From: Planctomycetota bacterium
GTDB taxonomy: Bacteria > Planctomycetota > UBA1135 > UBA2386
DNA: 64,000 nucleotides
Reading direction: 5' to 3'
Assembly: GCA_020638695.1 (NCBI GenBank)
Contig: JACKIB010000005.1
Span: 62,001-126,000, forward strand
Below are positions 6,664-15,832 of the stretch, piece by piece; within the stretch, counting starts at the first letter, position 1; the number at the start of each line of letters is the position of its first letter. Below the pieces are notes generated by a model. That model ran no database searches, was not told the origin of the DNA, and saw nothing but the letters and a program-made list of their open reading frames with translations. A program made the translations under genes and the position numbers.

Positions 6664-8928
6664 ATGTCATCCCTTCCCGCTGCCGTCGTCCCAAGGAGCC
6701 TCGCGCGGCTGGTGCTCGGTGCGCTGCTCGCGGGTTGTGCGCTGCCGACCACGTTTCATCTGCCGCGGCGGTTCCACGACATGCCGCAGCACGGCGAACT
6801 CGAGGGAGCCCTGCAGGCGGCGCACGACCTGTCGCAGCGCGGCGAGACCGTCGCGGCCTTGCAAGCCGTCGAGGGGCTGCGCGCGGCGCATCCCGAGCAC
6901 GTCGGGGTGCAGCGCTTGCGCCAGGATCTGCTGCGTGACCGCGGGCGACTCGCGCTGATCCTGCACGAAGCCGAAGCCCGGCTGCAGCGCGCCCCGCAGA
7001 GCGGAGTGGGCCACTATCTAGCCGGACGGGTGCAGCGCACCGCCGAGTCGCGGCGGGCTGCCTTCACGCGCGCGGTCGAGGTCGATCCCGAGCTGTTCTG
7101 GGGTTGGTTCGGGCTGGCATTCTCGTTGCGCGGCAGCGATCCGAAGGCCGCGCAGCGGGTCTACCGCTACCTGTTCGAGCACACCAAGGGTGAAGTGCGC
7201 ACCGGCGTGGCGTTCGCCGCCAGTCTCGAAGCGACCGGCCGCTGGTCGGACGCGTTCGGAGTCTACGCGGAGCTCGCCAAGCACGACCGCGGGCTGGGGG
7301 CACTCGGGATGGCCGAGGTGCGGGTGCGCTCCGGCAAGCCGGACGCCGCATGGCCACTGCTGCTCACCGCCGTGCGGCATCGCCCGTTCGAGCCCGGCGT
7401 CGCGGTGCTGATCGACGGCTTGCTCGAGGACGGCTTGGCCGAAGATCGCGTCGCGGAGCTGCTCGACGTGCTGCGCCGAAACCCCGCCCGGTGGGCCGAT
7501 TTCGGCAAAGCCCATCCCGGACTGCTGGCGCGGCTGGCTGCGCGCGCCGGTCAGGTCGGTGCCGCGCTCGAGATCTTGAAGACCCAGCTGCACCCGACCG
7601 CTTCCGAACGCGTCCTTCGTCAAGCGATGCGCATCGAGATCGGCGATGTCGCGGGGTTCCTGGCCGGGATACGTGCCGCGGCGGTGCCCGAGCTGTTGGC
7701 GGACGAAGCGAACCAGGCCCGCGGTCGCTGGCGCGCGCTGCTCGAGGGCCCTTGGATGGGGCAGTCGGATCCGCTGCGCCAGCGAGCGCTCGCGGTCGGT
7801 CTGGTGCGGGCATTGCGCGACGTGGGCCACCTCGACTACGCCGATCGGATCGCCACGCTGGCCGCGCGTCACCTGCAGGACGCCGAGTTGCTCGAGTTGC
7901 GCGCCGAGGTGCGGCGGGAGATCGCGTTCGAGTCGGGGCTGCGGCGCGTGGTGATGCGCGGCTACGCCAACTTCCAGCAGAGCGAGGTGCGCGGCTCGGT
8001 CGCGGCGACACTGCGGCAGCTGCGGCAACTCTCGCGCGATGTGTTCGGTGTCGACGTCATCGGTGAGCCCAAGGTCTTCTCGCTGCCGTTCGTCGGGACC
8101 TTGATGGACTCGTTCGGTCCTGGCCTGCCGCATCACCTGGCGAAGTACAACAAGCACCTGGTGCTCGGCCAGCGCAACGGCCGGCCGGTGGAGGGGATGA
8201 TCCTGACGCGGCTGGCGGTGCGCCTGATCCAGCCGACCCCTGGCCTGCCCCTGCCGCCGCGCTGCGTCGAGGTGGTGGGCGAGCACCGGGAGCTGCAGCC
8301 GCTGGTGCAGGCGGACCTCGCCGGGATCGCGCTGCTGAACCACTACGTGGTCGACATGGACGAAGTGCGTGCGTGGGCCGGGACGCTGGCTCGCCGCCGC
8401 GCGATCATCCGCGCCGACCGCGGGGTGCTGCTCGACGATCCGCTGCCGACCGGCGGTGGTCCGTTGCTGGCGGCCGGAGTGGAGTGGCGTCTCGCGGCGC
8501 TGTCCCCGCGCGAGGACAGCGAGCTGGAATCGGTCGTCCTCGACATCATTCGCTGGCACGAACGCGGCCACATGGCCGACTTCCTCTACTTCCTGCCGGT
8601 GCTGCGGCGGCCATGGCGTTCGCTGGCGCTGGTGCTGCGGAACGGACTGGACGCGCTGCACGTCGGGGCGGAGATGGAAGGCCGGGCCGAGCTGGTAGCC
8701 TTGGCGCTGAGTCCGCACACCAGGCTGGTGCTGGCGCACCTCGCCGGGTTCGTCGACGGCGATCCCCGCGGCTCGCCCCACGCGATCGGATTCCGCAGCA
8801 TGGTGGAAGCTCTGCAGGCGGAGCTGGGCAAGCGCGGGTGCGAGCATGCCGCGGTGCGCCAGTGGCACCGCGCCGACCCCGAGGTGGTGCGGGCCGCGGC
8901 CCGCGAGCTACTGGGCAGGATGTGGTAG
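6664..8928 (+). CDS. Large TPR lipoprotein with C-terminal HExxH segment
   Basis: 754 residues beginning with a signal peptide and lipobox LLAGC (Cys 25). Residues about 40-430 are TPR-like helical pairs. The C-terminal third (about 440-754) is different: it contains IRWHERGHMADF (HExxH at about 632-636) and, about 40 residues on, EMEGRAEL. Together these could form the two-His/one-Glu zinc site of a gluzincin-type metallopeptidase. I see no recognised peptidase family beyond that, and the spacing is only suggestive. It would be anchored in an outer or inner membrane facing the periplasm. It is divergent from the vWA gene, 160 bp away. No strong ribosome binding site is seen before the ATG. 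Confidence 0.75.
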   Translation: MSSLPAAVVPRSLARLVLGALLAGCALPTTFHLPRRFHDMPQHGELEGALQAAHDLSQRGETVAALQAVEGLRAAHPEHVGVQRLRQDLLRDRGRLALILHEAEARLQRAPQSGVGHYLAGRVQRTAESRRAAFTRAVEVDPELFWGWFGLAFSLRGSDPKAAQRVYRYLFEHTKGEVRTGVAFAASLEATGRWSDAFGVYAELAKHDRGLGALGMAEVRVRSGKPDAAWPLLLTAVRHRPFEPGVAVLIDGLLEDGLAEDRVAELLDVLRRNPARWADFGKAHPGLLARLAARAGQVGAALEILKTQLHPTASERVLRQAMRIEIGDVAGFLAGIRAAAVPELLADEANQARGRWRALLEGPWMGQSDPLRQRALAVGLVRALRDVGHLDYADRIATLAARHLQDAELLELRAEVRREIAFESGLRRVVMRGYANFQQSEVRGSVAATLRQLRQLSRDVFGVDVIGEPKVFSLPFVGTLMDSFGPGLPHHLAKYNKHLVLGQRNGRPVEGMILTRLAVRLIQPTPGLPLPPRCVEVVGEHRELQPLVQADLAGIALLNHYVVDMDEVRAWAGTLARRRAIIRADRGVLLDDPLPTGGGPLLAAGVEWRLAALSPREDSELESVVLDIIRWHERGHMADFLYFLPVLRRPWRSLALVLRNGLDALHVGAEMEGRAELVALALSPHTRLVLAHLAGFVDGDPRGSPHAIGFRSMVEALQAELGKRGCEHAAVRQWHRADPEVVRAAARELLGRMW

Positions 8929-9023
8929 CGGGCCGCGGCGCGCGGCCGAGGCGGGCACCGGCAAGGGAACGAGAATTGCACGGGATCCGGCGGCGGCTGG
9001 TGGCGTACCCGACCCCCGCTGCG

Positions 9024-9051
9024 TTGGGTCCGGCGCCGGTGCCGATATGAT
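9024..9051 (+). promoter_or_regulatory. Sigma-70-like promoter of the HEAT protein gene
   Basis: TTGGGT (9024-9029), 16-bp spacer, TATGAT (9046-9051). The predicted start near 9058 leaves a leader of about 57 nt with an AGGAG ribosome binding site before the ATG at 9115. It is one of the best consensus matches in the window. Confidence 0.55.
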
Positions 9052-9114
9052 CCCGGGCAGGACCCACCGTCGGCACGCCGTGGAAACGGCCGAACCGCCG
9101 ATCAGGAGACCATC

Positions 9115-9942
9115 ATGACCGAATTCCGACTGATCCCCTCTACCCTCGCATTGCTCGCGTTCGCGACCCTGTGCGCTTCGTGCCCGGCGCAGAAGCCGGT
9201 GCCCGCCGCGGCGAAATCCGATCTCAAGGTCAAGGACCGGATCGGCCAGTTCCAGAAGCTGGTGACCGATCGCAAGGGCGACAAGGACGCCGAAGCGGTC
9301 GAACTGGTCAACGGACTCGACAAGGACTTTGCCAGCATGGTGGCGAAGGACAAGGTGGAGTACGCCAAGGGCATCGCGTTCGCCCTGTCGAGCACGCGGG
9401 TGAAGCGCGAACCGACCAAGGACGGCATCTACCGGACGGTGATCTTCGCGCTCGGCAAGACTGGCGACTCCGGCAGCAAGTACCTCGCGTCTGCGGTCGA
9501 GAACAAGGCGAAGTTCAAGGGCAAGGAGTGGCTGACGCTGCGCGGCTACATGCTCGACCACCTGGGCCGCACCAAGGATCCCAAGCAGATCAAGTTCCTG
9601 CTCGACACCGCGATCCGCTCGCCAGAGGACACGCTGATGGCCAAGGCGGGGGAGGCGCTGCAGCACTTCCACGGCGAGAAGCTCGCCGTGCGCAAGGAGA
9701 TCGCCAAGGACCTCATCAAGAAGTTCGCCAACATCGAGACCAACGCGAACAAGAACATCGACCCGGGCGACGCGGTGACCAAGGCGTGGCGCGATCGTCT
9801 GGCGATGGTCGCGGACCCGTGGAACACCGCGCTGCAGAAGCTCACCAAGCAGAACATCCGCAAGCCGAGCGAGTGGAACACGTTCTGGAACAAGCACAAG
9901 GGCGACAACTGGGACAAGGCGGAGTCCAAGAAGAAGCGCTGA
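9115..9942 (+). CDS. Exported Lys-rich HEAT-like repeat protein
   Basis: 275 residues. The signal region (LALLAFATLCASCPAQ) has Cys residues at SC and could be processed as a lipoprotein or by signal peptidase I. The mature protein is helical and unusually Lys/Asp-rich. Stretches such as VIFALGKTGDSGSKYLASAV and LRGYMLDHLGRTKDPKQIKFLLDTAI are characteristic HEAT/armadillo repeat helices that report paired units. No enzyme motif is visible. An AGGAG Shine-Dalgarno 8 nt before the ATG fixes the start. The gene stands alone and converges on the SGNH hydrolase gene. Confidence 0.75.
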   Translation: MTEFRLIPSTLALLAFATLCASCPAQKPVPAAAKSDLKVKDRIGQFQKLVTDRKGDKDAEAVELVNGLDKDFASMVAKDKVEYAKGIAFALSSTRVKREPTKDGIYRTVIFALGKTGDSGSKYLASAVENKAKFKGKEWLTLRGYMLDHLGRTKDPKQIKFLLDTAIRSPEDTLMAKAGEALQHFHGEKLAVRKEIAKDLIKKFANIETNANKNIDPGDAVTKAWRDRLAMVADPWNTALQKLTKQNIRKPSEWNTFWNKHKGDNWDKAESKKKR

Positions 9943-10151
9943 CCCGAGTCGCACCGCCACCGTCGGCGCACCGCTGCCCCGCGGAATTCGGATCGGCCTC
10001 GAGCTTCGCCCGAGCTGCAGGGCCCGCGGATCGTGCCGGCACGCGACGAATCTCCTGTACCTTCCATGACACCTGGGCGGCTGGCGGCGTGTAGCGCCGC
10101 GCTCACCGAAAGCACTGGGTGCGGCGTTGACCGCGAAGGCGGTCGTGCCGC

Positions 10152-11645
10152 TCAGCGCACGAGGAACTTCCCGATCGGCTGTACGAGTCCGCGATCGAGA
10201 TCGACCAGTGCGACGTCCAGCGACCCCGGCCTACCCAGCAAACGCTTGGCGTCTGCGGCGGGGAGCGACGCGGTGACCAGACCCTTGGTGCGGAGCGTGG
10301 TCAGCAGCCGATCGCCGAGCCGCACGTGGCACGAGTCGGCGAGCTTGCCCTCGACCTGCAGCCACAGACAACTGTCCCCCGAGGGTTGCGGGTTGAACGG
10401 TTTGCCCGTCGAGGTTTCCCGTGGCCCCCAGCCCTTGACCTGAGCCAGGTTGGTGTCGGGCTTCAGCGCTGCGGCGCGGCGCGGCCGCGGGCGGACTCCC
10501 GCCGGGGCTTGCGGGTTGCGAACCAAGTAGAAGCCCACCGCTGCAGCGACGGCGCGCGCGCCCTCCTCGTTGAAGTGGACGTCGTCGTAGAACGTGTGCG
10601 TGTCCTTCGGCAGCGCGGCGGCGAGGTCGACGCACTCGACCCCGCGTTCGCCCGCGACCTCTTGCAGCACCGCGTTGAAGCGCTGCATTCCAGCGGCCAG
10701 TGCGTCGACCGAGTAGTACTCGCCACTCGTGGTCGAGAAGAAGTCGCCGATGCCGCCCATCCACAACAACGCGCGTTCCGCCGCGGTCAAGTCGCTGCGC
10801 CACATGGTCGGCTGGGTGAGCAACACGAGTCGCGCGCGCCGCTGCGCCGCCGCGTCGCACAGGGCGTGCAGGTTGTTCTGGTAGGCGCGTAAGGATGCGG
10901 TGAGGTCTGGCAACTGCAGGCGCGCGGGCTGTGCCGCGCGTTTGGCGCGCAGCCGGGGGAACACCGCACCGGTCGAGTCCTGCAGCACCGCGCCGGATGC
11001 CGCGGCGACTTCGTGGTCGTGCCACAGTCGACCGAGGAAGCGCGTCAGCGCGAGGCCTTCGGGGCGCGTGCCGTGCACGAACGAGCGCGCGGCCAGCGCG
11101 GCACGCGCCGCCGGAACGCGCAGGTCGTCGGGCACGTACTCGGTCGTGCCGTACATCAGTCGCTTGTGCAGGTCGTTCACGCCGACCAACACCAACACCA
11201 CGTCGATCCGCGGTAGCTCGGCGAGCAGCAGATCCACGTCGAGCACGTGTTGGTCTGCCGTGCGCCCGCTCTTGCCGACGTTGCCCACCCAGCAGTCGAG
11301 TCCCGTTGCGGCGAGGCGGCGCTGCAGCAGCGCTGGCCAGGCCTTCTGGTCGTCGAGGTACAGGCACTCGGTGGTGCTGCCGCCGACCGCGAGTATGCGC
11401 AGCGCGTGGTTGCCCAGCGGGTCGCCGCGGATCCCGTCGCGGTTGATCGAGAAGCGGGTCGGCGCCGAGACCCCGGGCATCACGCCCGCCGGCACGGTGA
11501 ATGTCTGGTGCAGTCCCGGTGGCCAGACGTGGGTTCGGATGCCGCCTCGCGAGCCCTCCAGGGCGCGCAGCAGCAGCTCGGCCAGGCCCGCGGCCACCGC
11601 GGCACCGAGCAGGACCAGCAGCCCGCGGACCAGCAACTTGCGCAT
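10152..11645 (-). CDS. Membrane-anchored SGNH/GDSL-family hydrolase
   Basis: 497 residues with an N-terminal hydrophobic anchor (LLVRGLLVLLGAAVAAGLAELLL). The SGNH blocks are in order: block I as VGGSTTE (nucleophile Ser, about 91), a Gly block NVGKSGRT (about 123), block III as VGVNDLHKR (Asn, about 155) and block V as YDDVHFNEEG (Asp/His, about 350-353). An esterase or O-acetyl hydrolase acting on envelope glycans is the usual role. About 120 residues after block V form an extra beta-rich domain of unknown function (about 375-497). The ATG at 11645 lies 9 nt after a -10 hexamer. It is divergent from the gene at 11717. Confidence 0.85.
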   Translation of the reverse strand: MRKLLVRGLLVLLGAAVAAGLAELLLRALEGSRGGIRTHVWPPGLHQTFTVPAGVMPGVSAPTRFSINRDGIRGDPLGNHALRILAVGGSTTECLYLDDQKAWPALLQRRLAATGLDCWVGNVGKSGRTADQHVLDVDLLLAELPRIDVVLVLVGVNDLHKRLMYGTTEYVPDDLRVPAARAALAARSFVHGTRPEGLALTRFLGRLWHDHEVAAASGAVLQDSTGAVFPRLRAKRAAQPARLQLPDLTASLRAYQNNLHALCDAAAQRRARLVLLTQPTMWRSDLTAAERALLWMGGIGDFFSTTSGEYYSVDALAAGMQRFNAVLQEVAGERGVECVDLAAALPKDTHTFYDDVHFNEEGARAVAAAVGFYLVRNPQAPAGVRPRPRRAAALKPDTNLAQVKGWGPRETSTGKPFNPQPSGDSCLWLQVEGKLADSCHVRLGDRLLTTLRTKGLVTASLPAADAKRLLGRPGSLDVALVDLDRGLVQPIGKFLVR

Positions 11646-11654
11646 CGACCGGCG

Positions 11655-11683
11655 ATTGCAGGACCGCGGTGGGGGAATTGCAA
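11655..11683 (-). promoter_or_regulatory. Promoter of the SGNH hydrolase gene, near-leaderless
   Basis: On the minus strand TTGCAA (11678-11683), 17-bp spacer, TGCAAT (11655-11660), then 9 nt to the ATG. The spacing is ideal and the implied transcript would have almost no leader. TTGCAA is palindromic and lies in the 71-bp divergent interval shared with the gene at 11717, but its 21-bp distance from TACAGT is too long to be that gene's -35. Confidence 0.5.
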
Positions 11684-11716
11684 GAACCCGCCCCGGGGCA
11701 CGTCTACAGTGCCCGA

Positions 11717-12808
11717 ATGCGCCTTCTGCTGCTCCTCGTGACCGTGGCCAGTGCTGCCGCCGCGCTGTGGTGCCACAGTGAGATGCGCCGAGTGCAGGGG
11801 CGAGCAGCGGCGCTCGAGCGACTGCGGGCCGCGCCGCCGCCGACCCCGCGTTCCGGCGTGCCCGCCCCGGCCGTGTCCGAGCCGTCGCCCGAGTTGCGCG
11901 CGGCGCGCGAGCAGGTGCGTCGCCTGGAGGGCGAACTCGCCGCCGAGATCGCGCGCCGCAAGGCGGTGAACGCCCACATCGACCAGATCGCCGCCGACCT
12001 GCGCGCCGAGCGCGAGCGCCACAACAAGGAAGTGTGGCAAGCCAAGAAGTTCATGCCCGAGGGGGTGCGCCAGGCACTCCTGGCGGCCAACGAGTGTCTG
12101 CGCGCCGAGGGCCACTACGACCTGCGGTTTCTGCACGCGCGGTCGATCGACGACCTGACGCTGTGCGACGTCGAGCTGCTCGACCACGACCCGGGTGCGC
12201 TGTCGAGCGAGCTGTACTTGGCGGGCAAGATGACGTTCGAGCTCGACCGAGAGAAGGGCACCCTCACGCTGCGCTGCAAGGAGGGCTTCCGCCGCAGCCG
12301 CGAAGGTCGCGCGAAGTTCCCCGCCGAGGGCGAATGCCTGGTGTTGCGCGAGATCGACGGGCGGCTGTGGGAGCGCCGCCTACCGGCATTGATTCGCGCG
12401 CGCGGCGAGTATCCCGCGGTGCTCGCTAGCGCTCCGCGGGCGGCACCGATGGCCCCGACGCTGCGCGCGGCGTGGCGGGATCGGCTGAATGCCCTGCTGG
12501 CGGCGGCCGGCACCAAGACTCGCTACCGGATCTCCGCGTTCCGCACCCTGCAGGACACGCGCTTCCGGGAAGCACTGCTGCTCGGTTACGACGCCGGCAA
12601 GATCCTGTCGATGAGTGTCGAGGCGGAGCGGCTGTGGGTCGAGGTCGATGCTGCCGCGGCGTCGGTCAGTTTGGTGATGGCCGGCGGGCTGCTGCGGCAG
12701 ACGGGCGGCGACGCCAAGCTGCCCGAGTCAGGCTATCGGATCCGGCTCGGGGGGGTGAAGCCCGAGCAGGCGGTGGAGGCGATGCTCGGCATGGTGGTGC
12801 GCCGCTGA
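11717..12808 (+). CDS. Conserved-looking exported/membrane protein with coiled coil, unknown function
   Basis: 363 residues. A short hydrophobic N-terminus (MRLLLLLVTVASAAAALWC) is either a signal anchor or a lipoprotein-like signal. Residues about 60-115 are a charged heptad-type coiled coil (ELRAAREQVRRLEGELAAEIARR). Two alpha/beta segments follow (about 120-240 and 255-363) with no motif I recognise. TACAGT lies exactly 6 nt before the ATG, a leaderless arrangement. The next gene, ispA, has its own promoter. Confidence 0.65.
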   Translation: MRLLLLLVTVASAAAALWCHSEMRRVQGRAAALERLRAAPPPTPRSGVPAPAVSEPSPELRAAREQVRRLEGELAAEIARRKAVNAHIDQIAADLRAERERHNKEVWQAKKFMPEGVRQALLAANECLRAEGHYDLRFLHARSIDDLTLCDVELLDHDPGALSSELYLAGKMTFELDREKGTLTLRCKEGFRRSREGRAKFPAEGECLVLREIDGRLWERRLPALIRARGEYPAVLASAPRAAPMAPTLRAAWRDRLNALLAAAGTKTRYRISAFRTLQDTRFREALLLGYDAGKILSMSVEAERLWVEVDAAAASVSLVMAGGLLRQTGGDAKLPESGYRIRLGGVKPEQAVEAMLGMVVRR

Positions 12809-12929
12809 CCGTCGAGTGACCGAGCTTGCCCGGTCGCGGACCCGCGCCCGGACTCCATGCTCTTGCCGGCATGCTCGAGACTGCTCCGCAGTCCAGTCGG
12901 GTCTTTCACGCACGGGTCCGGGTCACCCG

Positions 12930-12958
12930 GTGACAGCGGCCCCGCGCCCGCCGATGAT
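12930..12958 (+). promoter_or_regulatory. Promoter of the ispA-dxs-nadK cluster, leaderless type
   Basis: GTGACA (12930-12935), 17-bp spacer, GATGAT (12953-12958), then 8 nt to the ispA ATG at 12967. Five of six -35 positions match the consensus and the spacing is optimal. Transcription would begin at the start codon. Confidence 0.6.
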
Positions 12959-12966
12959 CGCGGCAA

Positions 12967-13863
12967 ATGCCGCAGCCCGACACCTTCTCGGCGTTCGCCG
13001 CCCGCTGGCAGGAGCCCGTCGAGGCGCGGCTGCGCAGATTGCTCCCGCCGACCGACACCCCACCGGCGCGCCTGCACGAAGCGATGCACTACGTGATGTT
13101 CCCCGGCGGCAAGCGGTTGCGGCCGCTGCTGGCACTGCTGGGCTGCGCTGCGACGGGTGGGGATCCGGAACGGGCGCTCGGCCCTGCCGCCGGTCTCGAG
13201 CTGCTGCACACCTACAGTCTGGTGCACGATGACCTGCCGGCGATGGACGACGATGAACTGCGCCGCGGCCGCCCCACTTGCCACAAGGTCTACGGAGAAG
13301 CGCTGGCGATCCTGTGCGGTGACGCGCTGCTGACGTTGGCGTTCGAGGCGGTCGCCCCGGCCGGCGCCGAAGCGGTGCGGGTGCTGGCGGAGGCGGCGGG
13401 CAGCCGCGGGATGGTGGGCGGCCAGGTCGCCGACCTCGCGGCCGAGGGTGCAGAACCCGACCTCGCGGCCGTCGAGTGGATCCACGACCACAAGACCGGC
13501 GCGCTGATCCGTGCCAGCCTGTTGGTCGGTGCGCTCGCCGGTGGCGGAGCGACGCGCGATCTGGGGCCACTCGCCGAGTTCGGTCAGTGCATCGGTCGCG
13601 CGTTCCAGATCGCCGACGACTGCCTCGACGTCACCGGAAACCAACAGGATCTCGGCAAACGACCCGGCCAGGACGAGGCCGCGCGCAAGTCGACCTACCC
13701 CGCTGCCATCGGCCTTTCCGCCAGCTTGCAGGCCGCACACGCGCTGGTCGGGCGCGCCGAGGAACTGGCGACCGAGATAGGTTCCTGGACCGCGGGTGGG
13801 CTAGAATCCCTCTCTCCCTTGCTGCGCGACGCTGCGCGGTTCACCGTGTCCCGGTTCTCCTGA
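12967..13863 (+). CDS. ispA: Polyprenyl (farnesyl/geranylgeranyl) diphosphate synthase
   Basis: 298 residues, the usual length for short-chain trans-prenyltransferases. It condenses IPP with allylic diphosphates in the cytoplasm. The first aspartate-rich motif is HDDLPAMDDDELRRGRPTCHK (DDxxxxD at 88-94, the bacterial type I FPP/GGPP arrangement). The second is QIADDCLD (about 217-221), and GGKRLRP (48-54) is the conserved IPP-binding lysine/arginine loop. Product length (C15 or C20) cannot be read safely. It is the first gene of a cluster with dxs, so it sits with the pathway that makes its substrates. It has its own near-consensus promoter and is likely leaderless. Confidence 0.92.
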   Translation: MPQPDTFSAFAARWQEPVEARLRRLLPPTDTPPARLHEAMHYVMFPGGKRLRPLLALLGCAATGGDPERALGPAAGLELLHTYSLVHDDLPAMDDDELRRGRPTCHKVYGEALAILCGDALLTLAFEAVAPAGAEAVRVLAEAAGSRGMVGGQVADLAAEGAEPDLAAVEWIHDHKTGALIRASLLVGALAGGGATRDLGPLAEFGQCIGRAFQIADDCLDVTGNQQDLGKRPGQDEAARKSTYPAAIGLSASLQAAHALVGRAEELATEIGSWTAGGLESLSPLLRDAARFTVSRFS

Positions 13864-13866
13864 GCG

Positions 13867-15822
13867 TTGGAACCCAACCCGCTGCCCGAGTCGACCCCGC
13901 TGTTCGACCGGATCAATCTGCCGTCCGATCTCAAGCAGCTCGCACCCGAGCAGCTTCCCGAGCTGTGCGCCGAGCTGCGCAAGGTGATCCTCGACACCGT
14001 GAGTGTCACCGGGGGCCACCTCGGCTCCGGCATGGGGGTGGTGGAGCTGACCGTCGCGCTGCACTACGTGTTCGACTTCGCGCTCGACCGGCTGCTGATG
14101 GACGTCGGGCATCAGTCGTACCCACACAAGTTGTTGACCGGGCGAAAGGACCGCTTCCACACGCTGCGGCAGAAGGGTGGCCTGTCGGGCTTCACCAACC
14201 GATTCGAGTCGCCGTACGACGTCTACAACTGCGGCCACGCCGGAACCGCCACCTCGGCGGCGCTGGGGATCAGCCACGGCGATCGAATCGTCGGCGCGGA
14301 CCGGCACGTGGTCGCGCTGGTGGGTGACGCGGCGATGGGCTGCGGGGTGGCGTTCGAGGCGATCAACCACGCCGGAGGCGAGCAGGACGACGGCCGGGTT
14401 CTGGTGATCCTCAACGACAACCGTTGGTCGATCGCCCAAACCGTGGGCGCACTGACCCGCTACCTCGGCAAGATCCGCACCGGCCCGCGCTACACCCAGG
14501 CGCGCGCCCGCCTGCACCAGATCCTCCAGTCGATCCCGATCGTCGGGAAGAACCTCGACGAGAACCTGGACCACGGCCTCGACGCGGTGCGCCACCTGAT
14601 CCAGCCCGGCCACATGTTCGAGGCCCTCGGCATCACCTACCACGGCCCGGTCGACGGGCACGACATGCCCGAGCTGCTCGACATGCTCGGTCGGGTGAAG
14701 GACCTCGACGGGGTCAAGCTGCTGCACGTCCGCACCGAGAAGGGGCGTGGGGTGCCCGGCTCCGCCGAGCGCTACGACCGCGCCCACGCGCAGAAGCCGA
14801 ACCTCAAGTCGAAGCCGCAGATGCTGCCGGTCGAGCCCGACGTGGTGCAGCCGGCGCGGCCGCGCAAGCCGGGTCGCGCCTGGACCGACTGGTTCGGCGA
14901 GGGCATCGAGGAGCTGGCGGCGCGCGACAAGCGGGTGGTGGCGATCACCGCGGCGATGCCGGACGGCACCGGACTGATGAAGTTCCGCGAGGTGTTCCCC
15001 GACCGCTTCGTCGACGCCGGCATCGCCGAGCAACACGCGGTGGCGTTCGCCTCGGGCCTGGCGGTCGCCGGGTTGCGGCCGGTCGCGGCCATCTACTCGA
15101 CCTTCCTGCAGCGCGGCTACGACCAAGTGTTCCAGGAGGTCGCGCTGCAGAACCTGCCGGTGCTGTTCGCCCTCGACCGCGCCGGTCTGGTGGGCGAGGA
15201 CGGCTACTCGCACAACGGCGTGTTCGACCTCGCGTACCTGCGCACCTTCCCGAACATGACGCTGATGGCCCCGAAGGACGGGCCGGAGCTGAAGGCGATG
15301 TTGGCGTTCGGACTCACTCTCGACGGCCCGTGCGCGATCCGCTACGCGCGTGGCGCCGCACCCGGGCTGGGCGACTTGCTGGTCGACGGGGTGCAGAGCG
15401 AGCCGATCGCGCTGGGTCGCATGGAGGTGCTGCGCGAAGGTGGTGACGGGGCGATCCTCGCCTACGGCAACATGGTCGAGATCGCGATCGCCGCAAGCGA
15501 CCTGCTGCGCCGCCAGGGTGTCCAGATCGAGGTGGTGAACGCGCGCTTCTGCAAGCCGCTGGATCGCGCTGGCATCCTCGCGCTGCTCGATCGGCACGAC
15601 CGCGTGCTGACGCTCGAGGACCACGCGGTGATGGGGGGCTTCGGCTCCGCGGTGCTCGAGCTGAGCGCGGCCGAAGGCCCGGTGCGGGCCCACGTCCAGT
15701 GCGTCGGCGTGCCGGACCGCTTCATCGCCCACGCCAGCCGCAACGAGATGTTCGAGGAATGCGGTCTGGATGCCCGCGCGGTCGCGGCGCGGATGACCGC
15801 GGACACCCGTTCCAAGGTCTGA
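13867..15822 (+). CDS. dxs: 1-deoxy-D-xylulose-5-phosphate synthase
   Basis: 651 residues. A thiamine-diphosphate enzyme that joins pyruvate and glyceraldehyde 3-phosphate in the first step of the MEP isoprenoid pathway. Family signatures include DVGHQSYPHKLLTGR, the TPP motif beginning VGDAAMG and ending LNDNRWSI (about 151-188), a catalytic-Glu region GIAEQHAV (about 385) and the transketolase C-terminal domain. The start must be TTG 13867: it lies 3 nt after the ispA stop, in the same frame, and the first in-frame ATG is well inside the conserved core. The TPP loop reads GDAAMGCG where GDGAMTGG is more common, a mild departure. Translation is probably coupled to ispA. Confidence 0.93.
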   Translation: MEPNPLPESTPLFDRINLPSDLKQLAPEQLPELCAELRKVILDTVSVTGGHLGSGMGVVELTVALHYVFDFALDRLLMDVGHQSYPHKLLTGRKDRFHTLRQKGGLSGFTNRFESPYDVYNCGHAGTATSAALGISHGDRIVGADRHVVALVGDAAMGCGVAFEAINHAGGEQDDGRVLVILNDNRWSIAQTVGALTRYLGKIRTGPRYTQARARLHQILQSIPIVGKNLDENLDHGLDAVRHLIQPGHMFEALGITYHGPVDGHDMPELLDMLGRVKDLDGVKLLHVRTEKGRGVPGSAERYDRAHAQKPNLKSKPQMLPVEPDVVQPARPRKPGRAWTDWFGEGIEELAARDKRVVAITAAMPDGTGLMKFREVFPDRFVDAGIAEQHAVAFASGLAVAGLRPVAAIYSTFLQRGYDQVFQEVALQNLPVLFALDRAGLVGEDGYSHNGVFDLAYLRTFPNMTLMAPKDGPELKAMLAFGLTLDGPCAIRYARGAAPGLGDLLVDGVQSEPIALGRMEVLREGGDGAILAYGNMVEIAIAASDLLRRQGVQIEVVNARFCKPLDRAGILALLDRHDRVLTLEDHAVMGGFGSAVLELSAAEGPVRAHVQCVGVPDRFIAHASRNEMFEECGLDARAVAARMTADTRSKV

Positions 15823-15832
15823 ATCGCCCGCC

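Noticed and set aside
7018..8868. Minus-strand open frame of 616 codons opposite the TPR lipoprotein
   Set aside because: Antisense shadow; no family pattern, and the plus strand has a lipobox and repeats.
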